Origin: Bacteroidota bacterium
Lineage (GTDB): Bacteria > Bacteroidota > Ignavibacteria > Ignavibacteriales > Ignavibacteriaceae
Reading direction: 5' to 3'
DNA: 64,000 nt
Assembly (NCBI GenBank): GCA_022708025.1
Contig: JAKIZM010000001.1
Span: 1-64,000, forward strand
Part shown: in pieces, positions 7,739 to 16,008 of the stretch
Layout of the letters: the number at the start of each line of letters is the position of its first letter
Numbering within the stretch: position 1 is the stretch's first letter
Translations under genes and position numbers: made by a program
The notes under the pieces: generated by a model
Databases searched by the model: none
The model's input: only the letters and a program-made list of their open reading frames with translations
What the model was told of the DNA's origin: nothing

Positions 7739-8956
7739 TTAGTTATTTCCACTCCATTTCCAAGCTCTGCGGAAACCCAATCTTTCTGCTTCAATTATTG
7801 TATTAACATATAATTCTTTCCTATCTTTCTCAATTACAGTTCGATCGTATTGTTGATCAAATGGTAAATGATATATCTTACTCCCATCCTTTCTTGAAAC
7901 ATTACACTTTATTGAAGGATATTGTTGAAAAGGGAAATTTTCATGAAGTTTTATACCGAGTAATTTAGCAAATTTTTTTGAAGTTTCTGAAAATGAGCAA
8001 GAAGCAAAAAAAACACCTTCAATGTTTTGACTTCTTAACAGTTCTGGGAATAACCCCAATTGAGTTTCAATATAATTAAAATCAGTAGATTTAATAAAAT
8101 ACTCAACAGTTGTTCCAAAAAGTTGGTTAATATGTTTTTCGTGAATTGTTCTTTCACTTCGCCAATATTTACATTGTACAACTTGAATTTTATTATCTTT
8201 TTTGCAAATGAGATCTCGCCCTAAATCTTCTAATCCTTTCTCAATCCCTTGATAGTTTACGACCCAACCTTTAGACTCATATAAATATCCGATATATCTT
8301 TCATAATCTCTTCCAATTTGCCAAGAAGTCTTTTTCTTTTTCCAATATCTATCTAGTGCGAGTTGATTTCTTTCTGATTCATTTAGTTGTTCATATTCAC
8401 CTTTAGTAACATAATACTGAACTGGGTCTGATTCTTCATCGAAATCATCGATTGTAAATGCATCAAGTAATGTATCATCAATGTTGTTATCTATAAAATC
8501 ATTTAACCAAGGGAATAACGATTCATAATATTTTAATAAATTTCTTGAAAGAAGAAAGCTTTTTCTTAATTCAGTTTTTTGTTTTGATATTTCACGTAGG
8601 GTTTCTGCTGCTTTTTTAGCAGCCCATTTTTTGTGATCAAAATAATTTGCAACACCTAAATCTTGTAATTCAAAATACTGGCAAATAGTATCTACAAGCC
8701 AAGGAAATCCTTTACTTTTTTCGTTTACAATTTTATCAATTTCGTTTAATACTTCTTGTTTGTAATTGTCAATGAGGGTTTCTGTTTTTATTAAATTTAT
8801 TCTTTTAGCTTCATAGTCATCATTAACCATAGCTTGTAATTTTCTTAAAGTCTCAATTTCAGATTTAACTTTTCCAAGTAAATCTTCCAATTCGTCTTTA
8901 ATATTGACTGAATTTTTAAGTTTCTCTAATAATCTTTTATCATCTGAAGAGAACAT
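7739..8956 (-). CDS. Mrr-like restriction endonuclease domain protein
   Basis: A 405-residue protein. Residues 1-75 are coiled-coil-like, 80-200 are helical, and 214-300 form an Mrr-type PD-(D/E)xK nuclease: E219, then GLEDLGRDLI with the metal-binding Asp (D244/D248), then VVQCKYW with the Q-x-K catalytic strand (Q261, K263). A tail of about 100 residues follows (FFASCSFSETSKKFAKLLGIKL) resembling the tail of other Mrr-family nucleases. Such enzymes cleave foreign or modified DNA. Its start overlaps the end of a small membrane-protein gene by 17 bases, so the two form a unit. The substrate is unknown. Confidence 0.82.
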   Translation of the reverse strand: MFSSDDKRLLEKLKNSVNIKDELEDLLGKVKSEIETLRKLQAMVNDDYEAKRINLIKTETLIDNYKQEVLNEIDKIVNEKSKGFPWLVDTICQYFELQDLGVANYFDHKKWAAKKAAETLREISKQKTELRKSFLLSRNLLKYYESLFPWLNDFIDNNIDDTLLDAFTIDDFDEESDPVQYYVTKGEYEQLNESERNQLALDRYWKKKKTSWQIGRDYERYIGYLYESKGWVVNYQGIEKGLEDLGRDLICKKDNKIQVVQCKYWRSERTIHEKHINQLFGTTVEYFIKSTDFNYIETQLGLFPELLRSQNIEGVFFASCSFSETSKKFAKLLGIKLHENFPFQQYPSIKCNVSRKDGSKIYHLPFDQQYDRTVIEKDRKELYVNTIIEAERLGFRRAWKWSGNN

Positions 8957-9275
8957 CTCTTAGTAACTCACTAGAATATTTATACTTTTTATATAAAAAA
9001 GAGAGGAAATAATTTTTAGAAAAATTTTTATTATCAAGTTTTGGCTTTGGAAGTGTTAAATTTGTTAATGCATTATTTATAAGATAATCTTTATAAGTAT
9101 GAATATTTTCATTGTATTTTTCAAAATCAATTTCTTCAAGCCAATCTTTATTATTTCTTAAAATCTTTTTAAAACGAACATCCTTAGAAACTCTCTGAAC
9201 AAATTCTATTATTAGAGCTATAATAAAAAATCCAACTATGAGACCAAAGTATATTAATAAGCCCATAATTAACAC
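8940..9275 (-). CDS. Small single-pass membrane protein coupled to Mrr-like nuclease
   Basis: A 111-residue protein with one N-terminal membrane helix (about residues 5-25, GLLIYFGLIVGFFIIALIIEF) followed by a charged soluble domain of about 85 residues. No family is recognised. The 17-base overlap with the nuclease gene indicates coupled translation. It could tether or sense for the nuclease at the membrane, as seen in several anti-phage pairs, but that is inference from arrangement alone. Confidence 0.65.
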   Translation of the reverse strand: MLIMGLLIYFGLIVGFFIIALIIEFVQRVSKDVRFKKILRNNKDWLEEIDFEKYNENIHTYKDYLINNALTNLTLPKPKLDNKNFSKNYFLSFLYKKYKYSSELLRDVLFR

Positions 9276-9396
9276 TTATCCCTATTCCTAAAGAATTATT
9301 AAGTGGCTCTTTAACTTTTAATATTCTCTGAGAAAAAATTTAAATCAAAAAAGAAAAAGAGCCTTTAATATTAGAATGAAATTTTTCGATTATCTT

Positions 9397-9786
9397 TTAT
9401 TTTTGTTGTTCCAATACTGCGTTAACGTACTCTTGATCTAAACTATACCAATTACCAGTTGCGGCATCAACAATTATTGGAACTAAACCGAATAAGACAT
9501 CTAAAACTATCCAACCACCTCCAACTGAATTATTAAGCAATACTGTTCTTGTTTCATAACCTTCTTTTTTGAATTCAATTGTATATGAGTTTTTTGATTT
9601 TAATTCCAATTGAACTGGCGTTGTTCCAAGTAAAGTGCCATTAACATATACTTTAGCTCCAGAAGGATCAGAAGAAAAACTTACATCATCCGTAGAACCT
9701 TTAAAAATAGTTGCACAGCTACTAAATACTAAAGATGTTACTGCAATGAAAGAAAAAAACAATCCGATTTTGTAGAACTTTTTCAT
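9397..9786 (-). CDS. PEGA-domain lipoprotein
   Basis: A 129-residue outer-membrane-type lipoprotein. The signal peptide ends in the lipobox LVFSSC (Cys24). Residues 33-85 form a PEGA domain, recognisable from SSDPSGAKVYVNGTLLGTTPVQLELKSK cut by YTIEFKKEGYE. A hydrophobic segment (WIVLDVLFGLVPIIVDAATG, about 93-112) follows. PEGA domains are small surface beta-folds of uncertain ligand; related ones occur in the kinase at the right end of the window. The ribosome site AAAGGAG before ATG is strong. It is monocistronic, with the shared 16-bp motif 36 bases upstream. Confidence 0.85.
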   Translation of the reverse strand: MKKFYKIGLFFSFIAVTSLVFSSCATIFKGSTDDVSFSSDPSGAKVYVNGTLLGTTPVQLELKSKNSYTIEFKKEGYETRTVLLNNSVGGGWIVLDVLFGLVPIIVDAATGNWYSLDQEYVNAVLEQQK

Positions 9787-9822
9787 TATGGACTCCTTTT
9801 ATTGATGAATAAATTGTGCTTG

Positions 9823-9838
9823 TAACTATTACTTATAC
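9823..9838 (-). promoter_or_regulatory. Shared 16-bp upstream motif, copy 2
   Basis: Identical to 7402-7417 and placed 36 bases before the PEGA lipoprotein start on the minus strand. No other copy was noticed in the window. Confidence 0.35.
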
Positions 9839-9852
9839 CGAATTTAATGTCT

Positions 9853-10056
9853 TCAATCCGGTTGTTTAAGATTTATTGATATTCTGTTTAATCCTTCTTT
9901 CGTTTTATCATTTTTGTAATTTACCCTAAGGCAAGCACCCACTTTTTCGGCTAGTTTTGTCTTGTTGTTATTTACCCCGACGATAACTTTTTTGAAGGAA
10001 ATATTTTTAATACTGCTTGTCAAAAAATGATTCCCATGAAAATTCACATCAAACAT
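9853..10056 (-). CDS. Doubtful small hypothetical protein
   Basis: A 67-residue frame with no recognised domain, no signal peptide and no clear ribosome site. The C-terminal part (KNDKTKEGLNRISINL) has plausible protein-like composition, so it may be a gene remnant rather than chance. It lies between the PEGA lipoprotein and a region of intergenic repeats. Low confidence that it is expressed. Confidence 0.25.
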   Translation of the reverse strand: MFDVNFHGNHFLTSSIKNISFKKVIVGVNNNKTKLAEKVGACLRVNYKNDKTKEGLNRISINLKQPD

Positions 10057-10155
10057 AAAAAATTAAATGGGAATCTGCAAGGGTTGGATGAAATGAAAAA
10101 AATTGCAGATTAACTAATTGACTATTGAAGATTGACAAGCGGTTGTCTCAAAGTT

Positions 10156-10182
10156 GTCATTCCGAATTTATTCCGAAATCTG
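10156..10182. repeat. Intergenic repeat arm A flanking the hydrolase gene
   Basis: GTCATTCCGAATTTATTCCG and the following AAATCTG are a close reverse-complement match to 11259-11285. The pair encloses the metallo-beta-lactamase gene. Confidence 0.5.
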
Positions 10183-10243
10183 ATATTTAGATTTTGAATT
10201 TAAAGAAGAATCTAAAACGATAAAAAAGTTTGTCCTGTTTTGT

Positions 10244-10269
10244 TAACCCACGGATTAATCCGTGGGTTA
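10244..10269. repeat. Perfect 26-bp palindrome
   Basis: Each half reads TAACCCACGGATT on its own strand with no loop, an exact inverted repeat of 13 + 13 bases. It lies about 90 bp ahead of the hydrolase start. It lacks the T-run of a terminator. A dimeric regulator site or a cruciform/REP-like element are the candidate explanations. Confidence 0.7.
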
Positions 10270-10358
10270 GAGAACAAACCAGTGTGTTATGTATATTCTT
10301 TTCTAAAAAAAATTCTTTAATTTTATATTTATTACAATCAACAATAGTTAGTTATAAA

Positions 10359-11204
10359 ATGCAGATCGGAAAGTATAAACTTAAAACAGTTATATCCGGA
10401 AAAATCGGGTTGGACGGCGGTGCAATGTTCGGAATAATTCCCAAACCACTATGGGAAAAAACTAATCCAGCCGATGAACAGAACCGGGTTACACTCACAA
10501 CAAGAAATCTTTTGCTTATCAGTGATGATAAAAAAATCCTGATTGATACCGGAATGGGAAATAAGTGGGATGATAAGTCAAAGAATATTTATCGGATTGA
10601 TCCTGAAATTAGTCTTGAAAAATCTCTTCAATTAAATGGATTAAAACCCGATGATATAACCGATGTAATTTTAACCCATCTTCATTTTGATCATACCGGC
10701 GGTTCAACAAAAATAGAAAACGATAAAATTATTCCTTCATTCCCGAATGCTAAATATTTTATTCAGAGGAAAAATTTTGAATGGGGTATGAATCCATCTG
10801 ACAGAGATAAAGGAAGTTATATCAAAGAAAACTTTGAACCTTTAGCAAAAGAAGGTGTTCTTAATCTGATTGATGGAGAAACAGATTTTGATGAAAATAT
10901 TTCTTTCAAAGTTATCAATGGTCATACAATTGCTCAGCAAATGATAATGATATCTGATTCATCTGCTTCTTTGCTCTATTGTTGTGATTTAATTCCGTTC
11001 GTTTCGCAAATCAGAATACCATATATAATGGGATATGACATCCAGCCTTTAGTAACAGTTGAAGAGAAGAAAAAGTATCTTAAGCTGGCTGCCGATGAAA
11101 ACTGGATATTATATTTTGGTCATGATCCCGATTATGCTCTGGCAACGGTAAAGCATTCCAAAAAGGGAATTGTTCAGGATGAAGTGTTTGAGGATTTTCA
11201 ATAG
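10359..11204 (+). CDS. Metallo-beta-lactamase-fold hydrolase
   Basis: 281 residues from the chosen ATG. The signature HLHFDHTGG (residues 107-115) gives the two-metal site, with IDTGMGNKWDD before it, GHTIAQQMI and CDLIPF further on, and a late His (FGHDPD) completing the site. It belongs to the broad family of quorum-lactonase, glyoxalase and RNase-Z-like hydrolases; the layout is closest to the lactonase-like MBL proteins, but the substrate is not identifiable. The frame is open upstream to 10230, but those codons run through a perfect palindrome and look noncoding, so the ATG followed by QIGKYKLK is preferred. Confidence 0.87.
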   Translation: MQIGKYKLKTVISGKIGLDGGAMFGIIPKPLWEKTNPADEQNRVTLTTRNLLLISDDKKILIDTGMGNKWDDKSKNIYRIDPEISLEKSLQLNGLKPDDITDVILTHLHFDHTGGSTKIENDKIIPSFPNAKYFIQRKNFEWGMNPSDRDKGSYIKENFEPLAKEGVLNLIDGETDFDENISFKVINGHTIAQQMIMISDSSASLLYCCDLIPFVSQIRIPYIMGYDIQPLVTVEEKKKYLKLAADENWILYFGHDPDYALATVKHSKKGIVQDEVFEDFQ

Positions 11205-11258
11205 TGTTCAGAGAGATTCTGAAACAATCCACTTTTGGCGGACAGAATGATAGTTTGT

Positions 11259-11285
11259 GAGATTCCGAAACAAGTTCGGAATGAC
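11259..11285. repeat. Intergenic repeat arm B flanking the hydrolase gene
   Basis: GAGATTCCGAAACAAGTTCG then GAATGAC, reverse-complement partner of 10156-10182. Internally it can also pair (TTCCGAA/TTCGGAA). It is typical of dispersed intergenic hairpins. Confidence 0.5.
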
Positions 11286-11324
11286 AGTATGAATTCAGAC
11301 TGACTTAATAATTTGTAAATACTA

Positions 11325-12260
11325 ATGTCGCAATTAAATAATCAAATAGTAATAGAAATAGCTAAGCAGATTGGTTTTGATCTGGTTGGATTTGCACAAG
11401 CGGATCTGCTTGAAAAAGAAACGAAAAAATTACAGTTGTGGCTTGATAAAGGTTATCAGGCAACAATGGGTTATATGGAAAGGAATTTTCATAAACGAAA
11501 GGATGTAAGGGAAATTCTTCCTTCTGCTAAAAGTGTTATTTCACTTGCACTTAATTATTACACTCCGTATCAGCATATCGAAGAAAAGGGAAAAGGTAAA
11601 GTTTCTCGTTATGGATGGGGAAAAGATTATCATTTTATTATGTGGGAAATGCTTGAAAAACTTGAGAATGAATTAAAACAAATTGAACCTGAACTTGAAA
11701 CCAAATCGTATGTTGATACCGGTCCGGTTATGGATAAAGTTTGGGCTGTCAGATCTGGTTTAGGATGGAGGGGGAAACATACTTGTGTTATAAATCCAAA
11801 CAAAGGCAGCTGGTTTTTTATAGCTGAAATTATAACCAACTGGGAATTTGAATATTCAGAAATAATTACCGATCACTGCGGAACCTGCACAGCTTGTATT
11901 GATGCTTGTCCAACAGGTGCAATTGTTCAGGAATATGTTGTGGATGCAAACAAATGTATTTCTTTTCAAACAATAGAAAACAAAGGCGAGATTAATCCAG
12001 AGTTGAAAGGAAAATTTGAGAACTGGCTTTTTGGCTGTGATATCTGTCAGGATGTTTGTCCGTGGAATAATAAATTTTCTTTTGCAACTTCTATTCAGGA
12101 TTTTTATCCTAAAAACAAGGAACTTTCTATTGATGAAGTATTAAGTCTTGACAATCAAAGCTTCAAAGAAAAATTTGCTGAAAGTCCGATTATGCGCTCT
12201 AAACTAAAAGGCTTGCAAAGAAATGCACAATTTCTGAAAGATACTGATCAGCAAACTTGA
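11325..12260 (+). CDS. queG: Epoxyqueuosine reductase
   Basis: 311 residues. It carries out the last step of queuosine synthesis in tRNA anticodons, reducing epoxyqueuosine to queuosine with a cobalamin cofactor and two [4Fe-4S] clusters. The first cluster motif is HCGTCTACIDACPTGAI from H184; the second is FGCDICQDVCPWN near residue 240. The N-terminal domain has the family block SVISLALNYYTP and YVDTGPVMDK. It is the short form without the C-terminal HEAT repeats. It is followed by trxB after 74 bases; linkage to thiol-redox metabolism is loose. Confidence 0.94.
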   Translation: MSQLNNQIVIEIAKQIGFDLVGFAQADLLEKETKKLQLWLDKGYQATMGYMERNFHKRKDVREILPSAKSVISLALNYYTPYQHIEEKGKGKVSRYGWGKDYHFIMWEMLEKLENELKQIEPELETKSYVDTGPVMDKVWAVRSGLGWRGKHTCVINPNKGSWFFIAEIITNWEFEYSEIITDHCGTCTACIDACPTGAIVQEYVVDANKCISFQTIENKGEINPELKGKFENWLFGCDICQDVCPWNNKFSFATSIQDFYPKNKELSIDEVLSLDNQSFKEKFAESPIMRSKLKGLQRNAQFLKDTDQQT

Positions 12261-12334
12261 AACTTCACCAACTTATCTGAATCTTACCTTATTGAAAATT
12301 AAAAATTTTGTAATTTGAAAATTCTGGAGATAAA

Positions 12335-13294
12335 ATGTCTGAACAAAGCAGTCAAAAAAATCATTTTAAAGTATTAATTATTGGTTCCGGTCCAGCAGGA
12401 TTAACAGCAGCAATTTACACTGCAAGAGCTGGATTAAATCCTGTAATATTTGAAGGTATGCAGCCGGGCGGACAGTTAACAATTACAACTGAAGTTGAAA
12501 ACTATCCCGGCTTTGAAAACGGAATTGACGGACCTGCATTAATGGATGTAATGCGCAAACAAGCGCAAAGATTTGGTGCACAATCTTTTTATAAAGAAGT
12601 AACTGAAGTCGATCTTTCACAACGACCGTTTAAAATAAAATCTTATGAAGAAAATTATACTGCTGATGCAATTATTATTTCGACCGGAGCTTCAGCTAAA
12701 TTGCTTGGACTGGAAAGCGAATCAAAATATATGGGATATGGTGTTTCTGCTTGTGCAACCTGTGATGGATTTTTCTTCAGAGGATTAAAAGTAATTGTTG
12801 TCGGCGGCGGCGATACTGCAATGGAAGAAGCTAACTTCTTAACAAAATTTGCTGATGAAGTTACAATCGTTCACAGAAGAGATGAATTCAGAGCATCAAA
12901 GATTATGCACGACAGAGCATTGAAGAATCCCAAGATAAAATTTCTAACCAACAAAGTGATAACAGAAGTTTTAGGAAAAGAAGAAGGCGGAAAAAAGAGT
13001 ATGACAGGTGTGATGTTAAAGGATACAAAGAACGGATCTGTAACAGAGTTCAAAGCTGATGGATTATTTATTGGAATCGGTCATCAACCCAATACAAGCT
13101 TGTTCAGAGGTGTTCTTGAAATGGATGAAACAGGTTATTTAATTACAAAACCGGGTTCAACTTACACAAATGTTGAAGGAGTTTTTGCTGCCGGTGATGT
13201 TGCTGATAAAACATATCGTCAGGCTGTTACTGCTGCAGGAACCGGTTGTATGGCTGCTCTTGATGCTGAGAGATGGCTCGAGGCTCAGGAATAA
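12335..13294 (+). CDS. trxB: Thioredoxin-disulfide reductase
   Basis: 319 residues, standard length. The FAD-binding [17 protein letters not shown] lies at the N-terminus, the redox-active CATC at 140-143 sits in the NADPH domain, [18 protein letters not shown] binds NADPH, and the C-terminal block [21 protein letters not shown] binds FAD. It transfers electrons from NADPH to thioredoxin in the cytoplasm. A good GGAG site lies upstream of the ATG, and a strong terminator follows the stop, so the transcript ends here. Confidence 0.97.
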   Translation: MSEQSSQKNHFKVLIIGSGPAGLTAAIYTARAGLNPVIFEGMQPGGQLTITTEVENYPGFENGIDGPALMDVMRKQAQRFGAQSFYKEVTEVDLSQRPFKIKSYEENYTADAIIISTGASAKLLGLESESKYMGYGVSACATCDGFFFRGLKVIVVGGGDTAMEEANFLTKFADEVTIVHRRDEFRASKIMHDRALKNPKIKFLTNKVITEVLGKEEGGKKSMTGVMLKDTKNGSVTEFKADGLFIGIGHQPNTSLFRGVLEMDETGYLITKPGSTYTNVEGVFAAGDVADKTYRQAVTAAGTGCMAALDAERWLEAQE

Positions 13295-13315
13295 ATTTAA
13301 ATTGATTTGTAAAAC

Positions 13316-13342
13316 AAAGGCTGTCTTAACAGGACAGCCTTT
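13316..13342. terminator. Bidirectional intrinsic terminator
   Basis: A perfect 10-bp stem, AAAGGCTGTC / GACAGCCTTT, around the loop TTAACAG, followed by TTAGTTTT on the plus strand and preceded by an A-rich run that serves the minus strand. It separates trxB from the convergent membrane-protein gene. Confidence 0.9.
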
Positions 13343-13348
13343 TTAGTT

Positions 13349-13699
13349 TTATGTGTTCTTACTTTTTATTTTATTAGCAATGGTATTTGCCAATACAAAC
13401 CCGATTCCGGTTCCAACAAAAAGAAATAATGGAATCCAGTATTCTTTACTGCTCCAATCCTGAAGAATCATTCCAACACCTAAACCTAAACCAAAGAAGA
13501 TAGATATTATACCGATCTTCATTAGTCCGAGTCCGTCTCTTTTCTTCTCAAGGAATTTTTTAATTTCTTCGGCAGATAATCCTTTTTCGATTAGCATTTG
13601 CTTCTCTTTTGATTCAAGATAAAACGCAACGATTACTACTACACCAATAACCAGCGTTATTATTATTGGAATAAAAACTGCAACAACATCAACTGCCAT
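13349..13699 (-). CDS. DUF6249-like membrane protein
   Basis: 116 residues with three membrane helices: 7-27, 60-80 and 87-106. A charged cytosolic loop between the first two reads KEKQMLIEKGLSAEEIKKFLEKKRDG, the usual feature of the DUF6249 group of small FCB-bacterial membrane proteins. The function of the family is unknown. A GGAG ribosome site precedes the ATG. It is divergent from the ECF sigma gene, 175 bases away, and genes of this type often sit beside ECF sigma/anti-sigma pairs. Confidence 0.7.
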   Translation of the reverse strand: MAVDVVAVFIPIIITLVIGVVVIVAFYLESKEKQMLIEKGLSAEEIKKFLEKKRDGLGLMKIGIISIFFGLGLGVGMILQDWSSKEYWIPLFLFVGTGIGFVLANTIANKIKSKNT

Positions 13700-13874
13700 G
13701 ATTTTCTCCTTTTCTTATCTTTTGCTAAAAGATTTTTGAAAATTTTAATTTTAATTCTATTACATTTGACTAAGCAAAAACATTTAAGGTTACAGATAGA
13801 AATAATCTGATCTAATAGTAAGCTTAAGTAATTGATTTGTAACCTTTTCTAAAACAGATTAGTCTATATTGATA

Positions 13875-14441
13875 ATGAAAGATCTTTCTGATATCGAAAT
13901 TATTGAATCAGTATTGAAAGGGAATACTGCGGATTATACTGTAATTGTCGATCGATATAAGAACAAGTCTTTTACAATGCTGAAGCGAATGTTAAAAAAT
14001 GAATTTGATGCTGAGGAAGTTTTGATGGATTGCTTTATGAAAGCTTATAACAATCTTGGTTCTTTTAAATTTGAATCTAAATTCTCAACATGGTTTTATC
14101 GGATTGTTTATAACACTGCATTAACAAAGTTGTCAAGCATAAAGCGAAAAGTTGAAAGTGAAATGCAATCAATTGACGATCTGGATTATCTTGAAAGCAA
14201 ATACAGTTCAGAGGATTACTGTAAAAAAGAACTTTCAGAAATTGTAAATAAAATAATAAATGAATTGCCTGCAAAAAATGCTGCAGTAATTACAATGTTT
14301 TATTTGGAAGAAATGAGCAGCGAGGAAATAAGTCAGGTGTTAAATATTTCTGTGGCAAATGTTAAAGTGATTCTGCATCGTTCGCGTAATTTATTGAAAG
14401 ACATAATCCAAAAAAGAAATTTATTAAAGGAAATTTTGTGA
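13875..14441 (+). CDS. ECF-type RNA polymerase sigma factor
   Basis: About 188 residues. Region 2 (VDRYKNKSFTMLKRML...AEEVLMDCFMKAYNNLGSF...FSTWFYRIVYNTAL) binds the -10 element and core enzyme; region 4 (LPAKNAAVITMFYLEEMSSE, then EISQVLNISVANVKVILHRS) recognises the -35. The first ATG is preferred over a TTG two codons earlier. Its stop overlaps the start of the next gene (TGATG), a membrane anti-sigma candidate, as expected for ECF sigma/anti-sigma pairs. The inducing signal is unknown. Confidence 0.92.
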   Translation: MKDLSDIEIIESVLKGNTADYTVIVDRYKNKSFTMLKRMLKNEFDAEEVLMDCFMKAYNNLGSFKFESKFSTWFYRIVYNTALTKLSSIKRKVESEMQSIDDLDYLESKYSSEDYCKKELSEIVNKIINELPAKNAAVITMFYLEEMSSEEISQVLNISVANVKVILHRSRNLLKDIIQKRNLLKEIL

Positions 14442-14944
14442 TGAATATAAGCGATGAATTATTAAATGATTTTATAGATGGCAAACTTGAAACTGATGAA
14501 GTGAAATTTGTAAAAGAATCAATTGAAAAATCACCTGAAGTGAAATCAAGATATATGGCTTTAGTAAGTTCAGATGATATGTTACGAAAATTAGAATCAG
14601 AAACTGTTTCACTAAATTTTACTCAAACAGTTTTACAAAAAATTCAACGCAGAAAAGCATTAGCCAAACAACAAAAGCGGTTTTTGTTTGTTGTTCTTTC
14701 TTTTCTGGGATTTATTGTTCTTGGAATCGTTGGGTTTATATTTTATCAAGTCATATCTTTATCTGCACCAGAGTCGAATCAGGTAGTTACTGATTATTCC
14801 AAAGATGTTGGAAATTATTTTTCAAATTTATTCGGGAAGAAAAACATTTCGGTCTTTGGTTCTGTCTTATCATTTATTATGCTTGTTTCTGCTTACTTCT
14901 TTTATGAATTTCAAAAGAAATCAAAAAATAATTTTACACATTGA
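14441..14944 (+). CDS. Probable anti-sigma factor, membrane-bound
   Basis: About 167 residues. The N-terminal 50 residues (ISDELLNDFIDGKLETDEVKFVKE) match the helical anti-sigma start, lacking the HxxxCxxC zinc motif. Two membrane helices lie near residues 80-104 and 138-156, with a short exported loop between. It overlaps the sigma gene by one base. It would hold the sigma factor at the inner membrane until an envelope signal releases it. The role is inferred from position and topology. Confidence 0.78.
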   Translation: MNISDELLNDFIDGKLETDEVKFVKESIEKSPEVKSRYMALVSSDDMLRKLESETVSLNFTQTVLQKIQRRKALAKQQKRFLFVVLSFLGFIVLGIVGFIFYQVISLSAPESNQVVTDYSKDVGNYFSNLFGKKNISVFGSVLSFIMLVSAYFFYEFQKKSKNNFTH

Positions 14945-15072
14945 TTTCTAAAATGAAATAATTTTTTGTTAAGGCGTTTTAATCTCCCAATATGATTTAA
15001 TTATATAAGCATTTAATCTTCAAATTATTCCTCCATCATTCGTATATTTACAAACAATTAATTTTTTAAAAG

Positions 15073-15984
15073 ATGAATACAAAATCAGGTTATGCTGCAA
15101 TAATAGGTTTGCCAAATGTTGGTAAATCAACTTTAATGAACTCCTTGCTTAGACAAAAAATTTCAATAATAACATCAAAACCCCAGACAACAAGAAAAAG
15201 AATTCTCGGCATCTTATCTGAGAAAGAATATCAGATAATTTTTCTCGATACTCCCGGAATTCTTAAACCATCTTATTTGCTTCAGGAAAAAATGATGGAA
15301 GATGTTGAATCATCAATTAAAGATGCGGATGTTTTTATAATAATTTATGATGTGAGTTCTGTTGCATCCTTGAAAGAATCTGAAGAAAATGAAATCATTG
15401 AAAGTCTTGTTGATGATGATTCAAAAAAGAAAATATTGGTGTTGAATAAGATTGATACGATAACTCAGGATAAAGCTGTTCTGCTTATTGAAAAATATGA
15501 AGGAATGAACAAGTTTAAATCTGTAATTCCTGTTTCTGCTAATCTAAACTTTAACATAGAAAGATTAAAAAATGAGATAGTTGAATGTCTGCCGGAAGGT
15601 CCGAAGTTTTATGATGATGAAATAGTATCCGATGAAACCGAAAGATTTTTTGTAACAGAAATAATTCGTGAAAAAATATTTGAGCTATATGAAGATGAAA
15701 TTCCTTATAGCTGTGAAGTGTTAATTACAGAGTTTAAAGAAAGACAAAGTGCAAAGAATTTCATAAGTGCAGAAATCGTTGTTGAGCGCGAAAGTCAGAA
15801 ACCGATTATAATTGGTAAGGCTGGAAGGGCAATAAAACTGTTGGGTGAAAAATCACGCAAAGCAATTGAAGAATTTTTAGAAAAAGAAGTTTATCTTGAA
15901 CTGAGAGTTAAGGTGAGGGATAAATGGCGTTCTAATCCGAATATGTTAAAATCATTTGGTTACATTCGTGAGAAAGACAAATAA
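15073..15984 (+). CDS. era: GTPase Era, 16S rRNA maturation
   Basis: 303 residues. GTPase motifs: G1 GLPNVGKST, G2 in SKPQTTRKRI, G3 DTPG, G4 NKID and G5 VSAN. The C-terminal KH domain has the RNA-binding block VVERESQKPIIIGKAGRAIK. Era binds the 3' end of 16S rRNA and helps assemble the 30S subunit. The length is normal. No clear Shine-Dalgarno site precedes the ATG, which suggests translation without one. Confidence 0.96.
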   Translation: MNTKSGYAAIIGLPNVGKSTLMNSLLRQKISIITSKPQTTRKRILGILSEKEYQIIFLDTPGILKPSYLLQEKMMEDVESSIKDADVFIIIYDVSSVASLKESEENEIIESLVDDDSKKKILVLNKIDTITQDKAVLLIEKYEGMNKFKSVIPVSANLNFNIERLKNEIVECLPEGPKFYDDEIVSDETERFFVTEIIREKIFELYEDEIPYSCEVLITEFKERQSAKNFISAEIVVERESQKPIIIGKAGRAIKLLGEKSRKAIEEFLEKEVYLELRVKVRDKWRSNPNMLKSFGYIREKDK

Positions 15985-16008
15985 AGTTTGGCTTAAATCA
16001 ACTTAACA

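Noticed and set aside
9300..9396. Terminator from GGCTCTTT and AAAGAGCC
   Set aside because: The arms are separated by over 40 bases, too far for a convincing intrinsic terminator.
10230..10358. Longer N-terminus for the MBL hydrolase
   Set aside because: Those codons pass through a perfect palindrome, lack family similarity and have no ribosome site; the ATG at 10359 matches the family start.
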